A stretch of DNA of 64,000 bases from positions 1 through 64,000 of the forward strand of contig CAXTRQ010000004.1 in the NCBI GenBank assembly GCA_964246705.1, written 5' to 3'. Source of the DNA: DASZCR01 sp964246705. GTDB taxonomy: Bacteria > Acidobacteriota > Blastocatellia > Pyrinomonadales > Pyrinomonadaceae. The stretch's first letter is position 1; the number at the start of each line of letters is the position of its first letter. Of this stretch, positions 8,635 to 16,717 are shown in pieces. A program made the translations under genes and the position numbers. The notes under the pieces were generated by a model. The model ran no database searches. It was not told the DNA's origin and worked only from the letters and a program-made list of their open reading frames with translations.

Positions 8635-9864
8635 TTAGTGTCCAGTCACATTTGAGATAGACTGAATAATCGGCAGATAAATTGCCAGCAGGATTGTAAT
8701 GACAACCCCGCCCATCACTAGCAGAATCGCAGGTTCGAGCACCGTCGTCAACTGTTCGAGGCGCACTTCCGACTCCGCATCGTAAAAGGTGGCAACCTCC
8801 TCCAGCATTTCGCGCAAACTGCCGGAACGCTCGCCGACGCCGATCATGTCGAGCGCCAGTTCCGGCATCCACCCTGCTTCCTCCAAACTTTCCGTAAACG
8901 GACGCCCCTCGCGAATCTTCGGCGCGATAGCCGAACTGCGCGCACGCAGTTCCTTATTCGTAATCGCTTCGGACGCGATTTCCCAAGATTCGACGAGCGT
9001 GATACCGCCCGCCAGCAGCGTCGCCATGCTGCGCGTCACCTGCGCCACCGAAAGTTGTTTAAGCAGCGGGCTGACAATCGGGAGTTTGAGCAGCAGCCGG
9101 TCAATCGAAAGCTGCCCCGCAGGCGTGCGCGCCCAGATGACGAGCACGACCGTCCCGCCAATGATGGTCGGCACGAGCCAGTAAAAATTGTCCGTGACGA
9201 ATCCTGAGATGCCGAGCACGACGACGGTAATGGTCGGCAGCTTCTTATTAAAGCCTTCAAAGAGGCTCGACATGCGCGGCACGACGTAGATGGTCAGAAA
9301 TGCGACCATGCCGCCCGACGCCGCCAGCAAAAACAGCGGGTAAGCGAGCGCGCCGCGAATCTTCCGGCGAATTTCGACGCCGCGCCGCATATAGTTGACG
9401 TAGCGGTTCAACACGTCGTCGAGCGCGCCTGAGCGTTCGCCCGCGAGAATCGAGGCCGTGTAGATGCGCGGGAAGATCGCCCCCTGCGCGGCGAAGGCCG
9501 AAGAGAGCGCCATGCCGCCGCGAATCTTGTCTTCGATGTCGCCGAGCACCGTCCGCAGACGCCCGCTCGTCGAACGGCGGCGCAGCATCGAGATGGCCTG
9601 AAGAATCGGGATACCGGCGCGGATGATGGCCGCCAGTTGTTGGTTGAAGAGAAGAAAGTCGCCCGGCTTGAGGCGCGCGCGTGCGCCCGACTTACCGCCG
9701 CGCGTCAGCGCCGCGACGCCCGATGTTTTCGGCGGCACGACCGAGAAGACGCGAAAGCCCTCGCTCTCCAGACGCGTGCGCGCCTCGTGCACGCCGACGG
9801 CCTCTATAGTCCGCGTCACAACTTCGCCCGCAGGCGTTCCCAAACGACAGATAAACTCGGCCAT
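8635..9864 (-). CDS. GspF/PilC-type inner-membrane platform protein
   Basis: 409 aa polytopic protein with two T2SS_F domains. The first (about 65-190) contains FLLFNQQLAAIIRAGIPI and LSSAFAAQGAIFPRIY. The second (about 270-395) contains SMATLLAGGITLVESWE and GERSGSLREMLEEVATFYD. Hydrophobic segments lie near 170, 215 and the C-terminus (LLVMGGVVITILLAIYLPII). It is the platform on which the GspE ATPase acts. First gene of the minus-strand secretion/pilus cluster, followed 47 bp later by GspE. Confidence 0.95.
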   Translation of the reverse strand: MAEFICRLGTPAGEVVTRTIEAVGVHEARTRLESEGFRVFSVVPPKTSGVAALTRGGKSGARARLKPGDFLLFNQQLAAIIRAGIPILQAISMLRRRSTSGRLRTVLGDIEDKIRGGMALSSAFAAQGAIFPRIYTASILAGERSGALDDVLNRYVNYMRRGVEIRRKIRGALAYPLFLLAASGGMVAFLTIYVVPRMSSLFEGFNKKLPTITVVVLGISGFVTDNFYWLVPTIIGGTVVLVIWARTPAGQLSIDRLLLKLPIVSPLLKQLSVAQVTRSMATLLAGGITLVESWEIASEAITNKELRARSSAIAPKIREGRPFTESLEEAGWMPELALDMIGVGERSGSLREMLEEVATFYDAESEVRLEQLTTVLEPAILLVMGGVVITILLAIYLPIIQSISNVTGH

Positions 9865-10282
9865 TGCTCCCTAAACAATCTACCTGTAAGTAAGTGATAG
9901 TTGATCTATCGAGACGACTGAATCAACTTTTAAACGGGACGACAGTATACCATGCGCTTGCCGCTTGCGCCCACGCCCGCCGCGCACGCCCCGGCGTCGA
10001 ATGAAACCTACACGCCGCGCCCCGCTCAAAGTTGCACAGAAATAATCTTGCAACAACCTGGCGACAGAGATGTTTCTTGCGTACGCGTGCCATCCCGTCC
10101 TACAATGCGAGGCGAAAACCGGAGTCTCCCCGATCACCTGTTTTTTAGTTTCGAGACCAAGCGAATATGAAAGCCGCTTGCGCGGGATGATTCGGCATCC
10201 TGCCAGCGCACAAAAGTTCTTCGCAGAACTTTCGTCTTCATTTCCATTCATCGAAACTGTCAGTTCCAGTCAGGAGGGTTTT
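9865..10282. other. Divergent intergenic region (GspF versus VWFA gene)
   Basis: 418 bp separate the starts of two divergent genes. It contains a plausible plus-strand sigma-70 promoter at 10077-10106 and the AGGAGG site before 10283. No supported gene lies here. Confidence 0.5.
10077..10106 (+). promoter_or_regulatory. Candidate sigma-70 promoter for VWFA gene
   Basis: TTGCGT and TACAAT separated by 18 nt. A start of transcription near 10113 would leave a leader of about 170 nt before the ATG at 10283. Confidence 0.4.
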
Positions 10283-11422
10283 ATGAGAGCAGAGCGGCGC
10301 ATCAGAATTAGCCGGGTTGCGTTTGTCTCCTTCTTCGCCATCACTAGCTGCCTCGTCGCTCCACCGTTGAGTTTCGCGCAGCAGACGCCCCAACAGGCAT
10401 CACCAGCCGAGCAGAAAACGGCGTCACCGTCCGCCGCCGCCGACACACCGGCTTCGACCGCGCCCTCGCAGAGTTCGCCTGCGACGCCGACCGCATCTCC
10501 TTCTGAAACGAAAGCGACGACGAACGCCCCGCCGCCTGCGCCGCCCGTACAGGTCGCGCACGCCGCCGCGAGCGGCGAAGATCGCTACGTCATCAACGCG
10601 GATTTGATTACGCTCACCGTCACGGTCACGGACATGTACGGACGCTTCGTGACGGGTCTCGGCAAGAAAGCGTTCACCATCTTTGACGAGAAATCGGAGC
10701 AGGAGATTTCATTCTTCAGCGATGAAGATGCGCCCGTCAGTCTCGGCGTGATCTTCGACGTATCCGGCTCAATGGGCGGCGACAAAATCAGCCGCGCGCG
10801 TGAAGCTCTCTCGCGCTTTATCGAAACCAGCCATCAGGGCGACGAATATTTTCTTATCGGCTTTAATAATCGCGCGCAACTCCTGCTCGACAGGACGCGC
10901 AACAGCGATGCGCTGATGGACAAGCTGACCTTCATCTCGACGAAGGGACAGACGGCGCTCTACGACGCGGCCTATCTCGGCGTCGAGAAGGTCACGCGCG
11001 GCACGCACCAGAAACGCGCTGTGCTGCTGATTAGCGACGGGCAAGATAACAGTTCACGCTACACCTTCAGCGAACTGCGCCGACTGCTCAAAGAGACTGA
11101 TGTCATCATCTATGCCATCGGCATCGTGGACGGGCACGACGACACCTCGCTCGGCATCGCGGGGCGTGCCATTCTCGAAGAGTTGGCGGGAGTCTCCGGC
11201 GGCAAGGCATTCTTCCCCGGGACGAGCGCCGAGATGAACGACACGTTCGAGCGCATCGCCCTCGAACTCCGTACGCAATACTCCATCGGCTATCGCCCGA
11301 CCAATTTCGCCAACGACGGCAAATGGCACAAGCTCAAGGTCAAAGTTCAACCGCCGCGCGGTATGTCGCGCCTCTTCGTGCGCAGTAAAGAGGGCTACTA
11401 CTCCGTGACGAACCCGCGCTGA
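10283..11422 (+). CDS. VWFA-related secreted protein (acidobacterial type)
   Basis: 379 aa exported protein. The start at 10283 has a perfect AGGAGG at 10272-10277. A signal peptide (about 1-37, hydrophobic VAFVSFFAITSCLVAPP) is followed by a long P/A/T/S-rich linker, then a domain opening with YVINADLITLTVTVTDMYGR and LGKKAFTIFDEKSEQEISFF. The von Willebrand A domain has a MIDAS of the DxSxS type (FDVSGSM) with downstream LLISDGQDNSS. This two-part layout (TonB-like plug-in segment plus VWA) is the 'VWFA-related Acidobacterial domain' architecture. Function unknown; metal-dependent adhesion or protein interaction at the cell surface is the usual inference. A second family member follows. Confidence 0.9.
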   Translation: MRAERRIRISRVAFVSFFAITSCLVAPPLSFAQQTPQQASPAEQKTASPSAAADTPASTAPSQSSPATPTASPSETKATTNAPPPAPPVQVAHAAASGEDRYVINADLITLTVTVTDMYGRFVTGLGKKAFTIFDEKSEQEISFFSDEDAPVSLGVIFDVSGSMGGDKISRAREALSRFIETSHQGDEYFLIGFNNRAQLLLDRTRNSDALMDKLTFISTKGQTALYDAAYLGVEKVTRGTHQKRAVLLISDGQDNSSRYTFSELRRLLKETDVIIYAIGIVDGHDDTSLGIAGRAILEELAGVSGGKAFFPGTSAEMNDTFERIALELRTQYSIGYRPTNFANDGKWHKLKVKVQPPRGMSRLFVRSKEGYYSVTNPR

Positions 11423-11429
11423 GAAACCC

Positions 11430-11502
11430 GAGGCCAGAGGTCATTGAAAACAGCTTGTCTTTTAACCGGCCTCTGACCTCTAAGCTCTGCCCTCTGATTT
11501 TC
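11430..11502. repeat. Heptad-unit palindrome with AAGCTGTTTT-type apex
   Basis: The right arm is GGCCTCT, GACCTCT, AAGCTCT, GCCCTCT, and the left arm GAGGCCAGAGGTCA is complementary. The apex, read on the minus strand, is AAAAGACAAGCTGTTTT, identical over 17 nt to the apex of the copy at 11715-11805. Confidence 0.75.
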
Positions 11503-11646
11503 TGGCAACTCGCGGAGCACCTGCGGGCATCTTTTTGACGTGCGCCCGGCGAAGATTCCGTGCGCACTCCGAATAGTTCAAAAGTTTTTGCGCTCTGTGC
11601 CCCAGCCGCGCCGAAGCCAGCGAGCCGTTTGATGGCTCGAAACCGG

Positions 11647-11710
11647 AAGCGCCCCGCCGAGCGGCCCCGACTTCGTCGCATGAGTTGGATGGGTCGCTCG
11701 CGGGGCGCTT
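11647..11710. repeat. Long GC-rich inverted repeat
   Basis: AAGCGCCCCG-CCGAGCGGCCC pairs with GGGTCGCTCGCGGGGCGCTT across a loop of about 23 nt, with a few mismatches or bulges. There is no T tract, so it is not a standard intrinsic terminator. It could be a structured RNA element or a repeat. Confidence 0.55.
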
Positions 11711-11714
11711 GTAG

Positions 11715-11805
11715 TTGAGAGGTTAGCTGTCGGATGTTAGTAAAAGACAAGCTGTTTTTACCAACATCCACTATCTAACATCTAGCATCTGCTTTTTAGA
11801 GGTTA
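11715..11805. repeat. Heptad-unit palindrome upstream of second VWFA gene
   Basis: The right arm is ACATCCA, CTATCTA, ACATCTA, GCATCTG. The left arm GGTTAGCTGTCGGATGTTAG is complementary. The apex AAAAGACAAGCTGTTTTT lies at about 11751-11760. It ends only about 10 nt before the next start codon, so it would lie in the mRNA leader. Confidence 0.75.
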
Positions 11806-11815
11806 CCTGACAACG

Positions 11816-13132
11816 ATGCAACAACGAGAGGTTCCACGCACGTCCGCTTTCTACATTCGCTTTCTGTCGGTGCTCGTCGTCGCCGTCGCGCTCGTCGCGG
11901 TGTGCTTTCCGCCCGCGCGCGCCGCGCGGCAACAGCAAACATCCGCGCCGATGACCATCGGGCGTCCGCGTCGCGCCGGAATGACGCCCGCCGCGACACC
12001 CACGCCGACTCCCTCACGGACAGTTGTCCCGACGACCGCGACGACTTCCGTCAAACCTTCGCCGACACCTACGCCGTCTGGTCAGCACGGCGCTCAGCCC
12101 ACGCCGAAACTTCAGACGACGCCCGGTTATAAACAGGGCGAGGCGACGGCGACGCCCACGCCGGAAGGTCAGGAAGTTGACGAGGGAGATGTCGTCAGAG
12201 TTGAATCCAGACTTGTCAACCTCAACGTGCGCGTCGTTGACCGCCTGAACCGCCCGGTCAACGATGTTCGGCAGGAAGACCTTCGCGTTTTCGAGAACGG
12301 CGAGCCGCAGACCATCGAGTTTTTTACGAAGGAAGAAGTGCCGATCAGCTACGGCATCGTGATTGATAATTCCGGCTCGCTCCGCAACCAGATTAATCAG
12401 GTCATTGACGCAGGCAAGACCATCGTCAACAGCAATAAGCCGGGCGACGAAACCTTCCTCGTGCGTTTTGTCAGCAGCGACGAGATAAAAATCCAGCAGG
12501 ATTGGACGGCTAACAAAAGCGATCTCACGGACGCGCTCGACGACCTCTACATCGAAGGCGGGCAGACCGCCATTCTCGATGCCGTCTATCTCTCGGCAGA
12601 GCACGCCGCCGAACATAAGAAGGGCAATGATCTGGACGACAAACGCCGCCGCGCTCTCATCCTCGTCACAGACGGCGAAGACCGGAACAGTTTTTACCCT
12701 CAGGATAAACTCTTCGACTCCTTACGCGAATCGGACGTGCAAATTTACGTCATCGGCTTCGTCAACGAGTTGGATAAAGAGGGTGGCTTCATACGCAAGT
12801 CGCAGCGCGAGCGCGCCGTCAAACTTCTCGACCGTCTGTCGAAAGAGACGGGCGGGCGGGCCTTCTACCCGACCTCGCTTTCCGAGTTGCCGAAGATTGC
12901 CGAAGACATCACTAAAGACCTTCGCACGCAGTACGTTATCGGTTACAATCCGACCAACCGGGCGCATGATGGCTCGTTCCGCGCCGTGCGCGTCGCCGTC
13001 GCGGACGCGCACGGGCGCGATAAACGCATCGCCATCACCCGCGCTGGCTATAACGCGCCGCGCGGTGAGGAAACGCCGCCGTCCAAGAACAACACGCTCG
13101 ACCGACCTCCATCATCAGTCAGGAGACCCTGA
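11816..13132 (+). CDS. VWFA-related secreted protein (acidobacterial type)
   Basis: 438 aa paralogue of the preceding VWFA protein. The signal peptide (about 1-37, FLSVLVVAVALVAVCF) is followed by a long T/P-rich linker with the pattern PTPTPS. The conserved segment RVESRLVNLNVRVVDRLNRPV comes next, then the VWA domain with MIDAS DNSGS (IVIDNSGSL) and RRALILVTDGEDRNS. The C-terminus has LRTQYVIGYNPTN, close to the first copy's LRTQYSIGYRPTN, which supports tandem duplication. It ends exactly where the CRP/DUF1003 gene starts (TGAATG), so the two are cotranscribed. Confidence 0.9.
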   Translation: MQQREVPRTSAFYIRFLSVLVVAVALVAVCFPPARAARQQQTSAPMTIGRPRRAGMTPAATPTPTPSRTVVPTTATTSVKPSPTPTPSGQHGAQPTPKLQTTPGYKQGEATATPTPEGQEVDEGDVVRVESRLVNLNVRVVDRLNRPVNDVRQEDLRVFENGEPQTIEFFTKEEVPISYGIVIDNSGSLRNQINQVIDAGKTIVNSNKPGDETFLVRFVSSDEIKIQQDWTANKSDLTDALDDLYIEGGQTAILDAVYLSAEHAAEHKKGNDLDDKRRRALILVTDGEDRNSFYPQDKLFDSLRESDVQIYVIGFVNELDKEGGFIRKSQRERAVKLLDRLSKETGGRAFYPTSLSELPKIAEDITKDLRTQYVIGYNPTNRAHDGSFRAVRVAVADAHGRDKRIAITRAGYNAPRGEETPPSKNNTLDRPPSSVRRP

Positions 13133-13987
13133 ATGGCCGTTGACGTTTCGCTGCTCGACGACTTAGATTTTTTCTCGCTGCTCGACCTGAATGACCGTAG
13201 CCTACTGGCAGAGGTTGTTGATCTCGTAAAATTGAATCAAGGGGAGACTCTCTTCCGCGCAGGCCAGCCGGGAGAGAGTCTTTTTGTTGTTCGCGCGGGC
13301 GACATCGAGTTGTCCATTCAGGATAACGCGGGGCAAAAGATTATTCTGACCAACGCCAATCGCGGCGACATCTTCGGCGAAATCGCTCTGCTCGATCAGG
13401 GCAATCGCACGGCGACGGCTGTCGCGCTCGTCGAGAGCGAACTAATCGAACTGGATCGAGGCGATTTGCTGCTGCTCTTCGAGAAGCGACCGGACGCCGC
13501 CCTGAGCATGCTCGCCGCGATGGGAAGGATGACGCGCAAGGCCGACGAACTGCTCAGACGGCGCGTCTCAAGAAATGTCAACGAAGAAGTCGAAGAGCAT
13601 CTGTCGGCCATCCAGCGCGTCGCCGACTGGCTGGCTTGGTTCTCCGGCAGCATAGCTTTTCTGTTCCTTCACGCGCTCTGGTTTATCATCTGGATTTCGC
13701 TCAACACCATCGTGCTCGGCGCGCGCTCCTTCGATCCGTTTCCCTTCGGACTGCTGACGATGATCGTCTCGCTCGAAGCCATCTTTCTCTCATGCTTCGT
13801 CCTCATCAGCCAGAACCGGCAGGTCGAGAAAGACAAGGTGCGCTCCGACATCGAGTACGAAATCAACGTCAAGGCCGAACTCGAAGTCGCGCACCTGCAC
13901 GAAAAGACCGACCACATTCACGAAGACATGATAGAGAGATTCGCCCGTTTAGAGAGGCTCATCGCTTCTAACAATAAAGGGCAGTAA
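13133..13987 (+). CDS. Cyclic nucleotide-binding domain + DUF1003 membrane protein
   Basis: 284 aa. Residues about 10-130 form a cNMP-binding (CAP_ED) domain with GETLFRAGQPGESLFVV and the phosphate-binding-cassette-like RGDIFGEIALLDQGNRTATA, keeping the Arg expected to contact the phosphate. A DUF1003 region follows with two transmembrane segments (IAFLFLHALWFIIWISLN and LTMIVSLEAIFLSCFVL) and the family motif SQNRQVEKDKVRSDIEYEINVKAE. No DNA-binding domain is present, so it is a membrane protein sensing a nucleotide or similar ligand rather than a CRP transcription factor. The start follows GGAGAC, directly after the VWFA stop. Confidence 0.9.
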   Translation: MAVDVSLLDDLDFFSLLDLNDRSLLAEVVDLVKLNQGETLFRAGQPGESLFVVRAGDIELSIQDNAGQKIILTNANRGDIFGEIALLDQGNRTATAVALVESELIELDRGDLLLLFEKRPDAALSMLAAMGRMTRKADELLRRRVSRNVNEEVEEHLSAIQRVADWLAWFSGSIAFLFLHALWFIIWISLNTIVLGARSFDPFPFGLLTMIVSLEAIFLSCFVLISQNRQVEKDKVRSDIEYEINVKAELEVAHLHEKTDHIHEDMIERFARLERLIASNNKGQ

Positions 13988-14040
13988 GACTCGCCACCGC
14001 AGACACCGTGGGAGCACAGAGATTTCAAAGTCTTAATCTT

Positions 14041-14400
14041 TTATGGCTTCGCTGGTTCGGTGGAAATCAGGTAGGCGATAAAAGCTATAAAGGCGAGGGA
14101 CATCAGGAGAATCGCCAGCACGACCGGCTCAAGGTTGAGCAATCTCTTGTCCGCGTCGTCCGTTTCAACGAAGTCCGAAGGAACTTTCAAACTGCTCCCA
14201 TCAACAATAATCACCCCGTTGTGGTTCTGGCTATCGTGCGCTTGCGTCTGCGCCTGAAGCGCTTGCACCTGCTGCGACTTTTGCGCGTGCGGATGCTCTT
14301 CGAGCGGCGCGAGCATCTCTGAGAGTTTGGCCGTATCGCGCGGCTTCTTTCCTCCGAGGTAATGCGTGTGATGTCTTCGCTTGCCCTTCTTCACAGCCAT
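14041..14400 (-). CDS. Small single-pass membrane protein coupled to CorA
   Basis: 119 aa, family not recognised. The basic N-terminus (MAVKKGKRRHHTHYLGGKK) and Q/H-rich middle are followed by one C-terminal transmembrane helix (LEPVVLAILLMSLAFIAFIAYLI). The ATG at 14400 overlaps the corA stop (ATGGCTGTGA) with AAGGTG upstream, so translation is coupled to corA. An in-frame ATG at 14481 would put most of the extra residues inside corA. His-rich and membrane-bound, it may be an accessory of the metal transporter; that is inference. Confidence 0.7.
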   Translation of the reverse strand: MAVKKGKRRHHTHYLGGKKPRDTAKLSEMLAPLEEHPHAQKSQQVQALQAQTQAHDSQNHNGVIIVDGSSLKVPSDFVETDDADKRLLNLEPVVLAILLMSLAFIAFIAYLISTEPAKP

Positions 14401-15362
14401 TTCACCTTTCTCAGATAGACGTAGAGTCCGATGCCGACAGCGAGCATTGAAGAGAGCGCGAAGATGTAGCCGTACTTCCACTTCAGTTCGGGCATGTGCT
14501 CGAAGTTCATCCCGTAGATGCCGGCGATGAGCGTCACGGACATCAGAATCGTGGCAATCGAGGTCAGCCGCTTCATCACCATGTTCATTCGATTGCCTGA
14601 CACCGACAGGTAAGCGTCCATGGTCGAACTGAGCATGTCGCGCAGAGTGTCAATCGTGTCGGCGACGCGGATAATGTGGTCGAACACGTCCTGAAAATAG
14701 ACGTGAGTTTCACGCGCAAAGATCGGCTGCTCGCGCCTGAGCAGCGTGTTGAAGACATCGCGCAGGGGCGTAATTGAACGGCGCAGGTAAAGCAACTGCT
14801 TTTTGATGCGGAAGATTTCCTGAATCGCTTCGGGTCGAAACTCGCCGAATATTTCGTCTTCGAGTTCGTCCATCCGGTCGCTCAGGATGTCGAGCAGCGG
14901 CATGTAATCGTCCACAATGGCGTCAATCAATAGATACGAGAGCAGTCCCGACCCGTGCTCGGCGCGATCAGCCCATTCGTGCCAGAGGCGTCTCGCGGTC
15001 TCGATGGCGCGGATGGGGCGACTGTGAACGGTGACGAGATAGTTCGCGCCGAGGAAGATATTCAACTCGCGTAGTTCCAAATCATCCGTGGGGCCGACCA
15101 GTTCCGCTTCGTAGAGCACGATGAAATAGTAGCCCGGATACTCTTCGACCTTCGGGCGCTGGTGCGCCTGCTGACAGTCCTCAATCGAGAGCGCGTGAAA
15201 GCCGAACTCTTCGGCCATCTCGATAAAGTCTTCGCTCGTCGGGTCACTGACATCCGCCCACACGACGTTCTTCCCGCCCATGCACAATTCGCTGATGTCT
15301 GCGGACGGGAAATCGTCTGTAAACTTCTTCGTCGCGCTGTCGAGACAAGTTGTCGTAATCAT
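14391..15362 (-). CDS. corA: CorA-family Mg2+/Co2+ transporter
   Basis: 323 aa. A large N-terminal cytoplasmic funnel domain precedes two C-terminal transmembrane helices. The signature YGMNFEHMPE lies between them (IAGIYGMNFEHMPELKWKYGY), and the C-terminus ends in a short basic tail (YLRKVKWL). The long stalk helix precursor contains FRIKKQLLYLRRSITPLRDVFN. The start at 15362 (MITTTC) has GAGAGGTGG just upstream; an in-frame ATG 22 codons earlier lacks this. Pentameric divalent-cation channel of the inner membrane. Its stop overlaps the start of a small membrane protein gene. Confidence 0.93.
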   Translation of the reverse strand: MITTTCLDSATKKFTDDFPSADISELCMGGKNVVWADVSDPTSEDFIEMAEEFGFHALSIEDCQQAHQRPKVEEYPGYYFIVLYEAELVGPTDDLELRELNIFLGANYLVTVHSRPIRAIETARRLWHEWADRAEHGSGLLSYLLIDAIVDDYMPLLDILSDRMDELEDEIFGEFRPEAIQEIFRIKKQLLYLRRSITPLRDVFNTLLRREQPIFARETHVYFQDVFDHIIRVADTIDTLRDMLSSTMDAYLSVSGNRMNMVMKRLTSIATILMSVTLIAGIYGMNFEHMPELKWKYGYIFALSSMLAVGIGLYVYLRKVKWL

Positions 15363-15608
15363 CCGCCACCTCTCGCCTTTCCTAAAAACTGCGCCGCTCA
15401 AGTATCCGCCGTTTCGCAAACTTTTCAAGTGCGAAACTTCTGTGCGCCTTATTCTTCACAGTGACATCCCGACACAATTCCGACAACCCGCCAGCAAATC
15501 AGCTTTTACATAACTCTTACAAAGGCTGCGACGGTTTCTTGCTACGATAACGCCTGTCCCCAACATCTCATTAACGGGCAAGGGCGCATAAATTTCAAGG
15601 AGACGAAT

Positions 15609-16505
15609 GTGGTTATGCTGAACGAGGCGACAATAGAACAAGAGCGGCGGCGAGACGGCATCAACTGGGCGACGACGATCACGATGATCGCCTTTCATCT
15701 GGGCGCGTTGGCGGCGCTCTTTATGTTTTCGTGGCAGGGATTGTTGGCCGCCGTTGCGCTCTGGTGGATTTCCGGCAGCCTCGGCATCGGCATGGGCTTT
15801 CATCGTCTCCTGACGCATCGAGGCTACAAGACGCCGAAGTGGGTCGAATATTTTTTAACCGTCTGCGGGCTGCTCACCTTGGAAGGTGGCGCAATTGATT
15901 GGGTCGCCACGCACCGCATTCATCACGCCTTCACCGAAACGGACGGAGACCCGCACACGCCGCGCGACGGCAAATGGTGGGCGCACATGGGCTGGATATT
16001 CACGGGCACGGCGCAGCAACATGGCGATGCGGTGCTTCGCCGCTACGCGCCCGACCTGATGAAAGATTCTGTTCACGTCTGGCTCAACCGCCTCTTTTAC
16101 GTCCCCGTTATTTTAACCGGCGTCCTGCTTCTCGCCTTCGGCGGCTGGTCGGTGCTCTTCTGGGGCATGTTCCTACGCACGACCCTCGGACTGCACGCCA
16201 CATGGCTCGTCAACTCAGCCACGCACCTCTGGGGCAAGCGTCGCTTTGAGACGACCGACGACTCGACGAACAGTTGGTGGGTGGCGCTTTTAACTTTCGG
16301 CGAGGGCTGGCACAACAACCATCACGCGCACCCGGTCGCCGCGCGTCACGGACTGCGCTGGTACGAAATTGACATGAACTGGTACGGCATCCGCACCCTT
16401 CAACTTTTGGGACTCGCCAAAGACATCAAGCAAGTGAGCGTGGACACGCCCGTGCGCCAGACGGTCAGCCCGGCGACCGCCAGACAACTCTCCAAACCGG
16501 CCTGA
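15609..16505 (+). CDS. Acyl-CoA/acyl-lipid delta-9 fatty acid desaturase
   Basis: 298 aa integral membrane diiron desaturase. All three histidine boxes are present: HRLLTH, HRIHH and HNNHH, with WLVNSATHLWG between the second and third. Hydrophobic segments surround them. It introduces a cis double bond into acyl chains and would adjust membrane fluidity. GTG at 15609 is chosen as start because AAGGAG lies 6 nt upstream; the ATG at 15615 is the alternative. It is a lone gene, divergent from corA and followed by a palindromic repeat element. Confidence 0.93.
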   Translation: MVMLNEATIEQERRRDGINWATTITMIAFHLGALAALFMFSWQGLLAAVALWWISGSLGIGMGFHRLLTHRGYKTPKWVEYFLTVCGLLTLEGGAIDWVATHRIHHAFTETDGDPHTPRDGKWWAHMGWIFTGTAQQHGDAVLRRYAPDLMKDSVHVWLNRLFYVPVILTGVLLLAFGGWSVLFWGMFLRTTLGLHATWLVNSATHLWGKRRFETTDDSTNSWWVALLTFGEGWHNNHHAHPVAARHGLRWYEIDMNWYGIRTLQLLGLAKDIKQVSVDTPVRQTVSPATARQLSKPA

Positions 16506-16540
16506 TAAACAGATCGCAAGAATTTAGCCAGTCTACCAAG

Positions 16541-16690
16541 TGCCCTGAAAGGGCAAGGTACATTTGCCGGGGGGGCGCAGACAAAAGTTGGCGCGCCCCC
16601 GGACTATGCGTTGAGAAATGATTACGCCCTGAAGGGGCGGCGGATAGGCGCGAGCGCGTCCGGGCGCTTTCGTTCCGCCCTTTCAGAGCT
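16541..16690. repeat. Composite palindromic element with GCCCTGAAAGGGC motifs
   Basis: GCCCTGAAAGGGC (16542-16554), GCCCTGAAGGGGC (16626-16638) and an inverted CCGCCCTTTCAG (16676-16687) surround a strong hairpin (CCGGGGGGGCGC pairing with GCGCGCCCCCGG, 16567-16602). There is no T tract, so it does not look like a simple terminator. It resembles a dispersed non-coding repeat known in sequence form from several environmental phyla; copy number here is unknown. Confidence 0.55.
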
Positions 16691-16705
16691 TGATGCCATG
16701 TAGCC

Positions 16706-16711
16706 TATAAT
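16706..16711 (+). promoter_or_regulatory. -10 box placed for a leaderless kinase transcript
   Basis: A perfect TATAAT ends 6 nt before the ATG at 16718, so transcription would begin at or next to the start codon. No Shine-Dalgarno sequence is present. No good -35 box is seen at the proper distance. Confidence 0.45.
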
Positions 16712-16717
16712 CTTTCC

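Larger units (their letters stand above)
11423..11815. other. Intergenic region with two heptad palindromes and a GC-rich hairpin
   Basis: 393 bp without a supported gene between two VWFA genes. It holds heptad palindromes at 11430-11502 and 11715-11805. Between them is a GC-rich segment with a small GAGCC/GGCTC hairpin near 11621-11637 and a strong long hairpin at 11647-11710. Confidence 0.6.

Noticed and set aside
9880..10251. 123-codon ORF on the minus strand
   Set aside because: It lies in a promoter-containing divergent spacer; no domain, signal peptide or good ribosome binding site.
13133..13987. CRP-family transcription factor
   Set aside because: It has a cyclic nucleotide-binding domain but no helix-turn-helix; the C-terminal half is a DUF1003 membrane region.
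16567..16602. Intrinsic terminator after the desaturase
   Set aside because: Strong GC hairpin but no T tract; it fits better as part of a palindromic repeat element.
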